Below, piece after piece: positions 55,909 to 64,000 of a stretch of 64,000 nucleotides of DNA. Position numbers and translations under genes: made by a program. Below the pieces are notes generated by a model, which worked only from the letters and a program-made list of their open reading frames with translations, did not search any database and was not told where the DNA came from. Each line of letters opens with the position of its first letter. The first letter of the stretch is position 1. Source of the stretch: JANWVO01 sp037446555 (GTDB lineage Bacteria; Acidobacteriota; Terriglobia; Bryobacterales; Bryobacteraceae); assembly GCA_037446555.1 (NCBI GenBank), contig JBBIIK010000016.1, positions 1-64,000 on the forward strand. The letters run 5' to 3'.

Positions 55909-57330
55909 TCACACCGCCTCGCCCACGCGGTGCAGCTTCATCATGTTCGTGGTGCCAGGCCGCCCGATCGGCTGTCCGGCCACGAACACCACCGCGTCCC
56001 TGGGCTTGACGAGCCCGCGCTCGACGAGGACGCGGTCCATCAACGCCATCATCTCGTCGGTGGAGGTGACGTGAGGCTGCGGGATGGCGTGGACGCCATA
56101 GACGACGGAAAGCGCCCGGGCGGCGTTTTGAGACGGCGTGAAGGTGTAAATAGGCACCGGCGGGCGGTAGCGCGCCACCAGCCGGGCGGACGTTCCCGAA
56201 GCCGAGAAGACGACGATCGCCTGCGCTCCTGCAAGGCGCGCCGCGTGGAAAGCGGCGTCCGCCACGATCTCGGCGTGCGTCACCGAATCGCGGCGGGGCA
56301 GTTCGCGGAACCCCAGGCGGCTCAGCGAGAGTTCGGCCTCGTGCGCCGTGCGGTCCATCACCCGAACGGCCTCCACCGGATACTTGCCTACCGAGGTTTC
56401 CCCGCTCAGCATCACGGCGTCCGTGCCGTCGTAGATCGCGTTGGCGACGTCGCTCACCTCGGCCCGCGTCGGGTAGGGATTTTCGATCATCGACTCGAGC
56501 ATCTGCGTCGCTGTGATCACAAATTTCCCCGCCCTACGTGCCTGCTCGATGATGGATTTCTGGATGAACGGCACTTTTTCCATCGGGCATTCCACGCCCA
56601 GGTCCCCGCGCGCCACCATCACGCCATCGGTTTCCGCCAGAATGTCCTTCAAATTCTCCACTGCTTCCGGTTTCTCGATCTTCGCCACGATCGGAAGATT
56701 CGCCCCTTTTTCCTCCAAGAAGAGGCGCAGACGAAGAATATCGGAGGACCGCCTCACGAACGAGAGCGCCACCAGGTCGATGCCCTCCTCCAGCCCCGCC
56801 TGAAGCACTTCCATGTCCCGCCGGGTCAGCGAGGGCGTCGACAGCTGCACGCCCGGCAGGTTGATCCCCTTCTTGTCCGTGATCACGCCGCCGCGCACGA
56901 CCCGGCACCGCGCCTTCACGCCGTCGGATTCGAGCACTTTCAATTCCAGCGTTCCATCAGCGAGCAGAACCCGGTCGCCCGGCTTCACATCCTTCGCAAA
57001 GTCCTTGTAAGTGGTGGAAGCTGCCGTCGCGTCACCCTCGATCTCCTCTGTGGTGATCACGAAATCGGCTCCGGCTTCCAGCAGAGCCGATCCTTCCTCG
57101 AACGTGCCCAGCCGGATCTTGGGCCCCTGAAGATCGAGCAGGATGCCCACGGGGAACGCCGCGTCCGCGCTTGCGCCGCGAACGGCGCGGATCATCTCCG
57201 ACCGCCACTCCTGAGTGCCATGCGAGGCGTTCAGCCGGAACACGTCCACGCCAGTCTCGATCAGCTTCCTGATCATCCCGGGCAAGGATGTCGCGGGGCC
57301 CAGCGTCGCGATGATTTTGGTGTTTGTCAT
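55909..57330 (-). CDS. pyk: Pyruvate kinase
   Basis: Pyruvate kinase makes ATP and pyruvate from PEP at the end of glycolysis. TKIIATLGPATS and DVFRLNASHG at the N-terminus, LLDLQGPKIRLGT, the active-site IVAKIEKPEAVENL, VMVARGDLGVE, ITATQMLESM and DAVMLSGETSVGKYPVEAV are all present, plus the C-terminal alpha/beta domain. I use ATG 57330, which gives 473 residues, the usual size. ATG 57360 or 57372 would add a short tail and overlap the divergent uppP start region. Confidence 0.94.
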   Translation of the reverse strand: MTNTKIIATLGPATSLPGMIRKLIETGVDVFRLNASHGTQEWRSEMIRAVRGASADAAFPVGILLDLQGPKIRLGTFEEGSALLEAGADFVITTEEIEGDATAASTTYKDFAKDVKPGDRVLLADGTLELKVLESDGVKARCRVVRGGVITDKKGINLPGVQLSTPSLTRRDMEVLQAGLEEGIDLVALSFVRRSSDILRLRLFLEEKGANLPIVAKIEKPEAVENLKDILAETDGVMVARGDLGVECPMEKVPFIQKSIIEQARRAGKFVITATQMLESMIENPYPTRAEVSDVANAIYDGTDAVMLSGETSVGKYPVEAVRVMDRTAHEAELSLSRLGFRELPRRDSVTHAEIVADAAFHAARLAGAQAIVVFSASGTSARLVARYRPPVPIYTFTPSQNAARALSVVYGVHAIPQPHVTSTDEMMALMDRVLVERGLVKPRDAVVFVAGQPIGRPGTTNMMKLHRVGEAV

Positions 57331-57373
57331 AAACGGCGGCGGCGCGGCCTGCGCTACCATGTCTGTTTCCATT

Positions 57374-58201
57374 ATGCCCATCCACCAGGCGGCGATCCTC
57401 GCCATTCTTCAGGGGCTCACGGAGTTCCTGCCCATCAGCAGCTCGGCGCATCTGGCGCTCGCCCCCTGGCTGCTGGGCTGGAAGGATCAGGGCCTCGCCT
57501 TCGACATCGCTTTGCATTTTGGAACGCTGCTAGGCGTCCTGGTCTATTTCGCAAAGGACTGGTGGCGGATCCTGGCCAGTGCATTCGGGCGCCGGCCGCA
57601 CAACGCCGGGGCGGAAGAGATCCCACGCCATATGCTCTGGATGCTCGCCGCTGGCACCGTGCCCGTGGGCATCGCCGGACTCCTGCTGAAGAACGCCGCA
57701 GAGACGGTGTTCCGGACTCCGTGGGTCATCGGCACGATGCTGATCCTCGTCGGGCTGTTGATGGCATGGGCGGAGCGGAGCGCCCGCTTCTCCCGCCAGG
57801 TTCGCGACATCGGTTGGAGCGACGCGCTGGCTGTGGGCGCCGCGCAGGCGCTGGCTGTGATTCCAGGCACTTCACGCAGCGGCATCACACTGGTGGCGGG
57901 CCTGTTTCGCGGGCTGGACCGCGCTTCCGCGGCTCGCTTCTCCTTCCTGCTGGGCACGCCCGCCATCGGCGCGGCTGCCGCCGACGCGTTCCTCGACCTC
58001 TACCGCGCCGGCGGCATTCCGCCCGGCGAGCGCGCAGTGTTCTATACGGCGATGGCCATCAGCGCCGCCACCGGCTGCGCCGTCATCGCGTGGTTCCTGC
58101 GGTTCCTGCGGCACAAAACCCTGCGTTTCTTTGTTGCATATCGCGTGATTTTTGGTATACTCATACTCGCTCTGGCTGCTTTCCGCCGGCTGGCGGAATG
58201 A
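57374..58201 (+). CDS. uppP: Undecaprenyl-diphosphatase UppP (BacA)
   Basis: UppP dephosphorylates undecaprenyl diphosphate so the lipid carrier can be reused in peptidoglycan synthesis; extra copies confer bacitracin resistance. The signatures are AILQGLTEFLPISSSAHL and ALAVIPGTSRSGITLVAGL, each holding part of the active site. At 275 residues, with about eight membrane segments, the size is typical. ATG 57374 is preferred; ATG 57359 is in frame. Its stop overlaps ftsK by four bases (ATGA). Confidence 0.94.
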   Translation: MPIHQAAILAILQGLTEFLPISSSAHLALAPWLLGWKDQGLAFDIALHFGTLLGVLVYFAKDWWRILASAFGRRPHNAGAEEIPRHMLWMLAAGTVPVGIAGLLLKNAAETVFRTPWVIGTMLILVGLLMAWAERSARFSRQVRDIGWSDALAVGAAQALAVIPGTSRSGITLVAGLFRGLDRASAARFSFLLGTPAIGAAAADAFLDLYRAGGIPPGERAVFYTAMAISAATGCAVIAWFLRFLRHKTLRFFVAYRVIFGILILALAAFRRLAE

Positions 58202-60570
58202 ACACGGTTCCGACTGCACCCTCCTCTCGCCTCAAGGAGTTCTCCGGGGTTGTCTGCCTCGCGATCTCCTTTTCGGTCCTCTTTGCTCTGGCCTCCTTCG
58301 ATCCCTTCGATCCTGCGTGGAACACGGCCACGGGCAGGCATCCGGCGGCCAACAAAATCGGGCTTGTTGGCGCGTTCGCCTCGGACCTCTTGTTTCAATC
58401 GTTCGGACTCGCCGCGTGGTTGTTGCCCGCTCTGCTGCTGTGGGTGGGGATCCGCTGGCTCCGCCACCGCCCCCTGACGTCCCCGCTGGTCAGGATCACA
58501 GGCTACGGGCTGCTGATCCTGTCGGCTGCCGCAGCCCTCGAGCTGGCGCGCGCCGGCCGCCTGCTGGGAACATCGTTCGCCGCCGGAGGGCTGTTCGGAT
58601 TCCTGATCGCTTCGTCGCTCGAATCGGTTCTCAACACGGCCGGCACTGCGATTTTTCTCGCGGTGCTGGGCGTTCTTTCGGTTTACTTGATCTCTTCTTT
58701 CTCGGTCGAGCGGCTCGCCTCCGCCATCGAACCCCGCCTGGCGGGCTGGCTGCCCCGGCGGAGGCGCAAACCCGAAGACGCCGCCTCCGGGCTGGAAGAC
58801 CGCGCGCCTGAGCCCCCGCGCCGCGCTGCGGCTGCTGCCGCGGGCGCCGCCGTTGCCGTCTCGCCCGGAGGGCTGACAGCCGACCTTCAGGCGGCGGAGG
58901 ATCTCCTGGAACCGCACTTCCCGCCGCCGATCGTCGAGCAGCCGCCCGCTCCTCCCGCACAAGACGTGGTCGATGACATTCCCATCCGCCCGTTGGAGGA
59001 GGCGGAGCCCGCCCCTGCCGCGAAACAGAAGCGGTCCGCGAAAGAGGATGCAGCGCGGCGCGCCTTCTTCAAGCTGCCTCCCACGCAGCTCCTCCATCCG
59101 CCGCCGGAGCGCGAAGGGTACGACTCGGAGGAATTGAAGGAGATCGCCGGCCGCATCCGCAGCAAGCTGGAAGAGTTCAACGTTTTCGGAAATGTCGTCC
59201 AGATCAACCCGGGCCCGGTGGTCACGACGTTCGAGTTCAAGCCCGACGCCGGCGTCAAAATCTCGAAGATCACCACCCTGAGCGAGGATCTCTGCCTCGG
59301 GCTTCAGGCCGAATCCATTCTCATCGAGCGGATCCCCGGCAAGCCCACCGTGGGCATCGAGGTTCCAAACACGCGGCGCGAAACCATCAGCCTGCGGCAA
59401 ATCCTCGAGTCCGACGATTTCATCGACTCTCCCTACCGCCTCACGTTCGCGCTCGGCAAGGACATCACCGGCCGCATTCGCGTCACAGAACTCGAGCGCA
59501 TGCCGCACCTCCTCATCGCCGGTTCCACCGGCAGTGGCAAGAGCGTGATGCTGAACACGCTGATCATGAGCGTGCTTTACAAGTCCACCCCGGACGAAGT
59601 GCGCATGATCCTGATTGATCCAAAGCGCGTGGAGCTCGGCATCTACGACGGCATTCCGCACCTCCTCACGCCCGTGATCATCGAGCCGAAGAAGGCGGTC
59701 AACGCGCTTCGCAACGCCGTCTTCGAAATGGAGCGGCGGCTCAAACTGCTGGCCTCCTACGGCGTCCGCAACATCGAGCAGTTCAACAAGCGGATCCGGG
59801 AGCTGAACGAGCGCCCGCTCTCGCTGTTCGACGAGCAGCAGGGCGCCGAAGCGGCCGAGCCTGAACGCCCGCTGCCCTACATCCTGATCGTCATCGACGA
59901 GCTGGCCGACCTGATGATGCTCGAGCGCGCCGGAGTGGAAGAGTCCGTCATCCGCCTGGCGCAGATGGCCCGCGCCGTCGGCATGCACCTGGTACTGGCC
60001 ACGCAGAGGCCGAGCGTCGACGTCATCACCGGCCTGATCAAAGCCAACTTCCCCGCGCGCATCAGCTTCCGTGTCGCCACGCGCGTGGACTCGCGCACCG
60101 TGCTCGACGTCATGGGCGCCGAGCACCTCCTCGGCAAGGGCGACATGCTCTTCCTGCCTCCCGGCTCCTCCCGCCTGGTCCGCATTCACGGCGCCTTCGT
60201 GACCGAGAGCGAGATCACCGAAGTGGTCGACTTCTGGAGGAAGCAGGCACAGCCGGATTACGATCAGTCCTACCTCCTCGCGCCCCCTTCGGACGACGAG
60301 GAGGAAGCGGAGGACGACACAGAGAGCTATGACGACCCTCTCTATGTCGAGGCCGTGCGCATCGTCTGCCAGATCGGCAAGGCTTCCACCTCCATCCTGC
60401 AGCGGCGCCTCCGGATCGGCTACGGGCGCGCCGCGCGGTTGCTGGACAGGATGCAGAAGGAAGGGATCATCGGGCCGCCGGACGGCGCCCGCCCGCGCGA
60501 TGTGCTGCGGCGGCCGGACTGGCTGGACGCCGCGGGCGACGGCGGCGGGAGCGGATCCCCGCCCAGGTAG
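58198..60570 (+). CDS. ftsK: DNA translocase FtsK
   Basis: FtsK pumps chromosomal DNA at the septum and activates dimer resolution. The 790-residue protein has four N-terminal membrane segments (residues 1-180), a Pro/Glu-rich linker, the RecA-like motor with Walker A GSTGSGKS starting at 442 and Walker B ILIVIDELADLM, and a C-terminal gamma winged-helix domain (EAVRIVCQIGKASTSILQRRLRIGYGRAARLLD) that reads KOPS sites. ATG 58198 overlaps uppP. The long open frame upstream is antisense to pyk and not coding. Confidence 0.95.
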   Translation: MNTVPTAPSSRLKEFSGVVCLAISFSVLFALASFDPFDPAWNTATGRHPAANKIGLVGAFASDLLFQSFGLAAWLLPALLLWVGIRWLRHRPLTSPLVRITGYGLLILSAAAALELARAGRLLGTSFAAGGLFGFLIASSLESVLNTAGTAIFLAVLGVLSVYLISSFSVERLASAIEPRLAGWLPRRRRKPEDAASGLEDRAPEPPRRAAAAAAGAAVAVSPGGLTADLQAAEDLLEPHFPPPIVEQPPAPPAQDVVDDIPIRPLEEAEPAPAAKQKRSAKEDAARRAFFKLPPTQLLHPPPEREGYDSEELKEIAGRIRSKLEEFNVFGNVVQINPGPVVTTFEFKPDAGVKISKITTLSEDLCLGLQAESILIERIPGKPTVGIEVPNTRRETISLRQILESDDFIDSPYRLTFALGKDITGRIRVTELERMPHLLIAGSTGSGKSVMLNTLIMSVLYKSTPDEVRMILIDPKRVELGIYDGIPHLLTPVIIEPKKAVNALRNAVFEMERRLKLLASYGVRNIEQFNKRIRELNERPLSLFDEQQGAEAAEPERPLPYILIVIDELADLMMLERAGVEESVIRLAQMARAVGMHLVLATQRPSVDVITGLIKANFPARISFRVATRVDSRTVLDVMGAEHLLGKGDMLFLPPGSSRLVRIHGAFVTESEITEVVDFWRKQAQPDYDQSYLLAPPSDDEEEAEDDTESYDDPLYVEAVRIVCQIGKASTSILQRRLRIGYGRAARLLDRMQKEGIIGPPDGARPRDVLRRPDWLDAAGDGGGSGSPPR

Positions 60571-60593
60571 AAGAGTTTTGCGCTGAAACGCTT

Positions 60594-60642
60594 GCCCCCC
60601 GGAGGCCGACCCTGAGCCCGGCCCCCGGGGGCTTTTTTGTTT
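60594..60642 (+). terminator. Rho-independent terminator after ftsK
   Basis: GCCCCC (60594-60599) pairs with GGGGGC (60627-60632), extended by GG (60601-60602) with CC, and is followed directly by TTTTTTGTTT (60633-60642). It lies 24 bases after the ftsK stop and ends the uppP-ftsK transcript. On the minus strand there is no T-run after the stem, so it acts on the plus strand only. Confidence 0.85.
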
Positions 60643-60645
60643 AAA

Positions 60646-62415
60646 TCATTTTCCGCTGCTTTTGTTTTGATTGGCGAGTTCGCTTCGCGCCACGCGCTCC
60701 CCGCGGACGAGCACGGTGTGGATCCTGCCCAGGGACCGGATGTCCTCCAGCGGATCCCCTTCCACGATCAGGAGGGTCGCCTCGAACCCCTCCCGCACCC
60801 GGCCCAGCGTGCCGCCCGCCCCAGCGCGCGCGGCTGCGAGCGAAGTCGCCGCGCGAAGGATCTCCGCCGCGGGCACGCCTTCCTTCTGCCACAGCTCGAG
60901 TTCCCTCAACAGCGCGGGCGCGGGCAGCCCCGGCCAGCCCGCGCCTGCGCCTGCCGGAGGCGGCAGCTCTCCGCGGCGCCACATCTCCCGCAACCTCGCC
61001 GCAGCGGCTCCATACGCCTGCGGCGAACCCTTCCGCTGCGCGCCCAAGGACTCCAGTCCCTGCAAGTAGCCCGGCGAGTAAAACTGCCGCACGAGGTCCT
61101 GCCTCAGAATCGACAGGTCTCCGCTCTCGGCTTCCGCCGCCGCCAGGCTGAAGGGCGGAATCCACGCGCCGGTCAGAATCTCCGGGCCGATCACCTCCCC
61201 CTCGTCCACTCTCCTCCGGTACTGTTCCGCCACGCCCAGAGGATCCGGCAGCGCCTGAATAGCGCCCACGCCCCAGTACACGTACCCGGACAGGATGCTC
61301 TCCACTCCCTTCGGCGCGCTGCTCTCACCGGGCTTGGCCAGGATTACGCCAGAGTCGATGAGCGCAGGCAGCAGCGTGCGGCCGCCCGCCTCGATTCCCT
61401 CCGCCCGGACCTCCTTCGGCTCGGGCGCAGCACCGCGGTAGACGCGTTCGATCTTTCCGTTGCGGATGAGCACGGCGCCGCGCTCGATCCACTCCCCGCC
61501 GCCCTCGAAGATCCTCGCATCGCGGATGAGCCAGCTCTGGGAACGTCGTGTCTGCCGTTCGAGAACTCTCATCTTGCGTTCATTGCCGCGGTGGTGCATC
61601 TCCCAGGCGCCGATCAGCACGAACGGGAGCATGATGCCCGCGAGCCAGAGCTTGGCCGCAGGCTTCACCTTCTCGTCCTTCTCCCAGCGGAACAGCTTGA
61701 TGCTGATCACAAGGCCTGCCGCCATTGCGAGCAGCATCGACCCCACGGCTGCGCGGTTGTCCCACGCCGTCTCCCCGCGCACAAGAATGCCCTGCGTGCC
61801 GAGATACAGGTGCGTGGCGGGCAGAAACTGCGCCAGCTTCTGGAGCCACTCGGGGAAGATGTGCAGCGGCACGGCAGCGCCCGAAAGCAGCAGCATCGGC
61901 ATATACAGCAACTGCGCGATGATCTGGCTCTCCTGCATGCTGTTGACCACGGAGGCGATGATCAGCCCCATGCTTCGGAACGCCAGCACGCCGACGCTGG
62001 TCACGATCAACAGCGACGCGAGATTCAGCGGCTGGTCCCATCCGTAACGCCAGCGCGCCAACGAGAGGAACAGAAAGACGGACGGCAGAAACACAGCCCA
62101 GCCCGTCACCAGGGAAGCCACCAGCAGCGGCGCCGGCGAGATGGGCGCCACCTTGAAGCGGCGCAGAATTCCGGCCTCGCGGTCCATCGTCGCCCGGATG
62201 CCGCCGCCGAAGAAGCCCGTGCCCAGCACGCCGAACATCAGCACCATGCTCACGGTTTGCGACATCGCGCCGGAGCTTGTGCCCGCGCCCAGCCCCTCGC
62301 CGAATGCGATGAAGAACAGCAGGGGCATCAGATAGTTGAAGAACAGCACCACGCGGTCGCGCAGCGTCAGCTTGAGCGTGATCTTGATGTAGGCAGCGTA
62401 GGCTCTGAGCCGCAC
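60646..62415 (-). CDS. ABC-2 permease fused to a degenerate amidohydrolase-like domain
   Basis: Residues 1 to about 250 are an ABC-2 exporter permease with six membrane segments (start KITLKLTLRDRVVLFFNYLMP; MQESQIIAQLLYMPMLLLSGAAVP). A seventh segment (about 255-272) follows, then from about 290 an amidohydrolase-type domain (SWLIRDARIFEGGGEWIERGAVLIRNGKIERV; late EATLLIVEGDPLEDIRSL). The metal-binding HxH expected after PGLID is replaced by PALIDSGVILAK, so catalysis by the usual metal centre is unlikely. With seven segments the domain should face the periplasm. GTG 62415 follows GGGAG, two bases after the ATPase gene. Confidence 0.82.
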   Translation of the reverse strand: MRLRAYAAYIKITLKLTLRDRVVLFFNYLMPLLFFIAFGEGLGAGTSSGAMSQTVSMVLMFGVLGTGFFGGGIRATMDREAGILRRFKVAPISPAPLLVASLVTGWAVFLPSVFLFLSLARWRYGWDQPLNLASLLIVTSVGVLAFRSMGLIIASVVNSMQESQIIAQLLYMPMLLLSGAAVPLHIFPEWLQKLAQFLPATHLYLGTQGILVRGETAWDNRAAVGSMLLAMAAGLVISIKLFRWEKDEKVKPAAKLWLAGIMLPFVLIGAWEMHHRGNERKMRVLERQTRRSQSWLIRDARIFEGGGEWIERGAVLIRNGKIERVYRGAAPEPKEVRAEGIEAGGRTLLPALIDSGVILAKPGESSAPKGVESILSGYVYWGVGAIQALPDPLGVAEQYRRRVDEGEVIGPEILTGAWIPPFSLAAAEAESGDLSILRQDLVRQFYSPGYLQGLESLGAQRKGSPQAYGAAAARLREMWRRGELPPPAGAGAGWPGLPAPALLRELELWQKEGVPAAEILRAATSLAAARAGAGGTLGRVREGFEATLLIVEGDPLEDIRSLGRIHTVLVRGERVARSELANQNKSSGK

Positions 62416-62417
62416 GG

Positions 62418-63347
62418 CTACTCCCTCAGGCTCTTGCCGGTGAGTTCGAGAAACACGTCCTCCAGCGTCGGGCGGCGAATGTGGAGGTCTTCAATTTCGA
62501 CTCCCGCCGACTCGAGCCACTTGACCAGCTCCACTACGACGCGCGCCGGCTTCTCCGCCGAGGCGCACAGCATCTTGCGCCCGTCGCTGAACGACGTCGC
62601 TACGCCCTCGCGCCAGGCTTCGGGAAGCTCTTCGGGCATCGGCGCCGCAGTCTTCACCTCGACGCGGGCGTGGCCGAGCACGCGGTCCTGCAGCTCGCGC
62701 GGGGCGCCCATGGCCACGATCTTCCCCTCGTCGATGATCGCCACCCGGTCGCACAGCCGCTCGGCTTCCTCGATATAGTGCGTGGTGAGGAGCACCGTCT
62801 TCCGCTGCTCCCGCAACTTGCTGATCAGCGTGTGAATTTCCAGCCGCACCTGCGGATCGAGTCCCGTGGTGGGCTCGTCCAGAAAGACCAGCTCGGGATC
62901 GTTCACCAGGGCCAGCGCCAGCGCCAGCCGCTGCTTCTGTCCGCCGGAAAGAGTGCTGTAAAAAGCGTGCCTCTTCTCCCAGAGCTGCAGCCGCTTCAGC
63001 AGCGCGTCCACATCGACGGATCTCGTGTAGAAGGCGGCAAACAGCTCCGCCGCCTCGTGCACCCGGATCTTGTCCGGGAGGTTCGTGGATTGCAGCGCCA
63101 CGCCGATCCGGTCCTTGACCGCATCGGTTTCCTTCTCCGGATCGCAGCCCAGCACGGAGACATCGCCCGCGCTGCGCTGGCGCAGCCCCTCGAGAATCTC
63201 CACCGTGGTCGTCTTGCCCGCGCCGTTCGGTCCGAGCAGGCCGAAGATTTCCCCCTCTGCCACTTCGAAGCCGATCCCCCGGACCGCCTCGAAATTGCCG
63301 TAGAGCTTGCGGAGCCCGCTCGCGTGGATCGCCGCAGGAGTTGCCAT
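62418..63347 (-). CDS. ABC transporter ATP-binding protein
   Basis: This is a 309-residue exporter ATPase with Walker A GPNGAGKTTT, Q-loop LQSTN, signature LSGGQKQRLALALAL, Walker B LVFLDEPTTGLDP and switch His in LLTTHYIEEAERL. The C-terminal 80 residues (to LEDVFLELTGKSL) match the drug/polysaccharide-exporter DrrA/CcmA-like group. It is paired with the downstream permease fusion. The substrate is unknown. Confidence 0.92.
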   Translation of the reverse strand: MATPAAIHASGLRKLYGNFEAVRGIGFEVAEGEIFGLLGPNGAGKTTTVEILEGLRQRSAGDVSVLGCDPEKETDAVKDRIGVALQSTNLPDKIRVHEAAELFAAFYTRSVDVDALLKRLQLWEKRHAFYSTLSGGQKQRLALALALVNDPELVFLDEPTTGLDPQVRLEIHTLISKLREQRKTVLLTTHYIEEAERLCDRVAIIDEGKIVAMGAPRELQDRVLGHARVEVKTAAPMPEELPEAWREGVATSFSDGRKMLCASAEKPARVVVELVKWLESAGVEIEDLHIRRPTLEDVFLELTGKSLRE

Positions 63348-63352
63348 GCGCC

Positions 63353-63877
63353 TTACCGGCTCTCAAGAACCTTCATGCAGGCTTTCATGAAGGCGGGCAG
63401 GTCGTCGGGCTTGCGGGAGGAGACCAGGTTGCCGTCCACTACCACATCGCTGTCCTCCCAAAGTCCGCCCGCGTTGACGACATCGTCCTTGATGGCGAAA
63501 AACGAAGTGCAGCGCCTGCCCCGCAGCACGTTGGCCGAACAGAGGCACCACAGGCCATGGCAAATCGCCGCCACGAGCTTCCCTTCCGCATTCATCTCCT
63601 CGATGAAGCGGCTCGATGCCGGATGGCGCCGGATGAAGTCCGGCGCGAATCCGCCCGGGACGATGACGCCGTCATAGTCCGCCGCGCGCACGGCTTCGTA
63701 GGTCTTGTGCGACACGCAGGGGTAACCCGTCTTGGAGGGATAACTCTTCGGCGCCTCCGCAGCGATGAAGTGCGCCTCCGCGCCCGCCTCGATCAGGCGG
63801 TAATACGGGTACCACACCTCCAGCTCCTGATATTGCTGGTCCACGAAGATGGCCACTCTCTTCCCTTTCAGATCCAT
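63353..63877 (-). CDS. DJ-1/PfpI family protein
   Basis: This is a 174-residue cytoplasmic protein of the DJ-1/PfpI fold. The nucleophile elbow is AAICHGLW with Cys106-His107, and the conserved Glu is in QELEVWYPY near residue 18-20. VIVPGGFAPDFIRRHP is the other family block. Related proteins are proteases, glyoxalases or protein deglycases; activity here cannot be decided. It lies five bases upstream of the ABC ATPase gene, so it is probably co-transcribed. Confidence 0.9.
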   Translation of the reverse strand: MDLKGKRVAIFVDQQYQELEVWYPYYRLIEAGAEAHFIAAEAPKSYPSKTGYPCVSHKTYEAVRAADYDGVIVPGGFAPDFIRRHPASSRFIEEMNAEGKLVAAICHGLWCLCSANVLRGRRCTSFFAIKDDVVNAGGLWEDSDVVVDGNLVSSRKPDDLPAFMKACMKVLESR

Positions 63878-63909
63878 GTTTCCCAGTGTAGCGTCGCGCC
63901 CGCGCCCGC

Positions 63910-64000
63910 TCAGCGATGAACAGGGTTGGCGCGGCGCGGCTGCGGCCGGAGCGCCTCCGGGAACTCCGCTGCTTTCGACCGGCCCGGGTGGCGCAGATTG
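63910..64000 (-). CDS. Possible C-terminus of a gene cut by the window edge
   Basis: One minus-strand frame stays open from the right edge to TGA at 63910-63912, reading about 29 residues ending RRANPVHR. The composition (LRHPGRSKAAEFPEAL) is compatible with a real protein tail, and it would lie 32 bases upstream of the DJ-1/PfpI gene in the same direction. It is too short to identify and could be chance. Confidence 0.25.
   Translation of the reverse strand, partial: NLRHPGRSKAAEFPEALRPQPRRANPVHR

Noticed and set aside
55930..58197. Large N-terminal extension of the ftsK reading frame
   Set aside because: It is antisense to pyruvate kinase and collinear with uppP in another frame; ATG 58198 overlapping the uppP stop gives a normal FtsK.

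Overview
The window is about 66% GC, densely packed and entirely chromosomal in character. The gene content suggests a soil-type Acidobacteriota, most likely Solibacter/Bryobacter-like. This is inferred from the acidobacterial style of the secreted proteins (signal peptides ending in AQ/AA), S46 and S9 peptidases, a Tat-exported molybdenum hydroxylase, a meso-DAP-type MurE and an uninterrupted dcw cluster. I had no database to confirm it. No stretch longer than 300 bases lacks a gene. I saw no rRNA, tRNA, insertion sequence or CRISPR array.

Layout. 1-2900: a small secreted protein that looks C-terminally cut short, a GH28 pectinase-type glycosidase and inorganic pyrophosphatase. 2904-20652: the division and cell wall (dcw) cluster in order mraZ-rsmH-ftsL-ftsI-murE-murF-mraY-murD-ftsW-murG-murC-ftsQ-ftsA-ftsZ-murA, mostly translationally coupled, with no murB or ddl. 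FtsI carries a C-terminal PASTA domain. 20684-22281: a divergent pair made of a zinc-ribbon/HTH-like protein and an XRE regulator with a perfect 8-bp palindromic operator. 22242-25614: a leftward group of a STAS protein, rpiB, glyA and a GT4 glycosyltransferase. 25693-34070: a YjhG-type xylonate dehydratase, an S46 dipeptidyl-peptidase, an aldo/keto reductase and three-gene transhydrogenase. 34097-35015: an ADP-ribosylglycohydrolase broken by a frameshift. 35033-39104: a leftward PaoABC-like molybdenum hydroxylase operon ending in a 76-residue unknown protein and a strong terminator. 39271-42503: envelope and secreted proteins, including LD-carboxypeptidase and an esterase.

42600-46183 is the most unusual part. 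A well-formed SAM-I riboswitch, with P1-P4 and a perfect 5-bp pseudoknot, is followed by a hairpin that hides the ribosome binding site of a MoxR-type AAA+ ATPase. Behind the ATPase lie an unknown 134-residue protein, an HExxH metallopeptidase-like protein and a VWA protein with a MIDAS motif. The last two meet at a run of seven G with a one-base frame offset. MoxR/VWA pairs usually mature or load cofactors into client enzymes, so control by S-adenosylmethionine points to a client in methionine or SAM metabolism. That link is inference.

46202-57330: a CDF-like transporter, a second S46 peptidase, a methyltransferase, an S9 peptidase, an M50 protease homologue, a CocE-type hydrolase, an A24 peptidase, a dihaem cytochrome c and pyruvate kinase. 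57374-60642: uppP and ftsK with a clear terminator. 60646-63877: an ABC exporter whose permease is fused to a degenerate amidohydrolase-like domain, and a DJ-1/PfpI protein. Four pairs of convergent genes overlap at their 3' ends.
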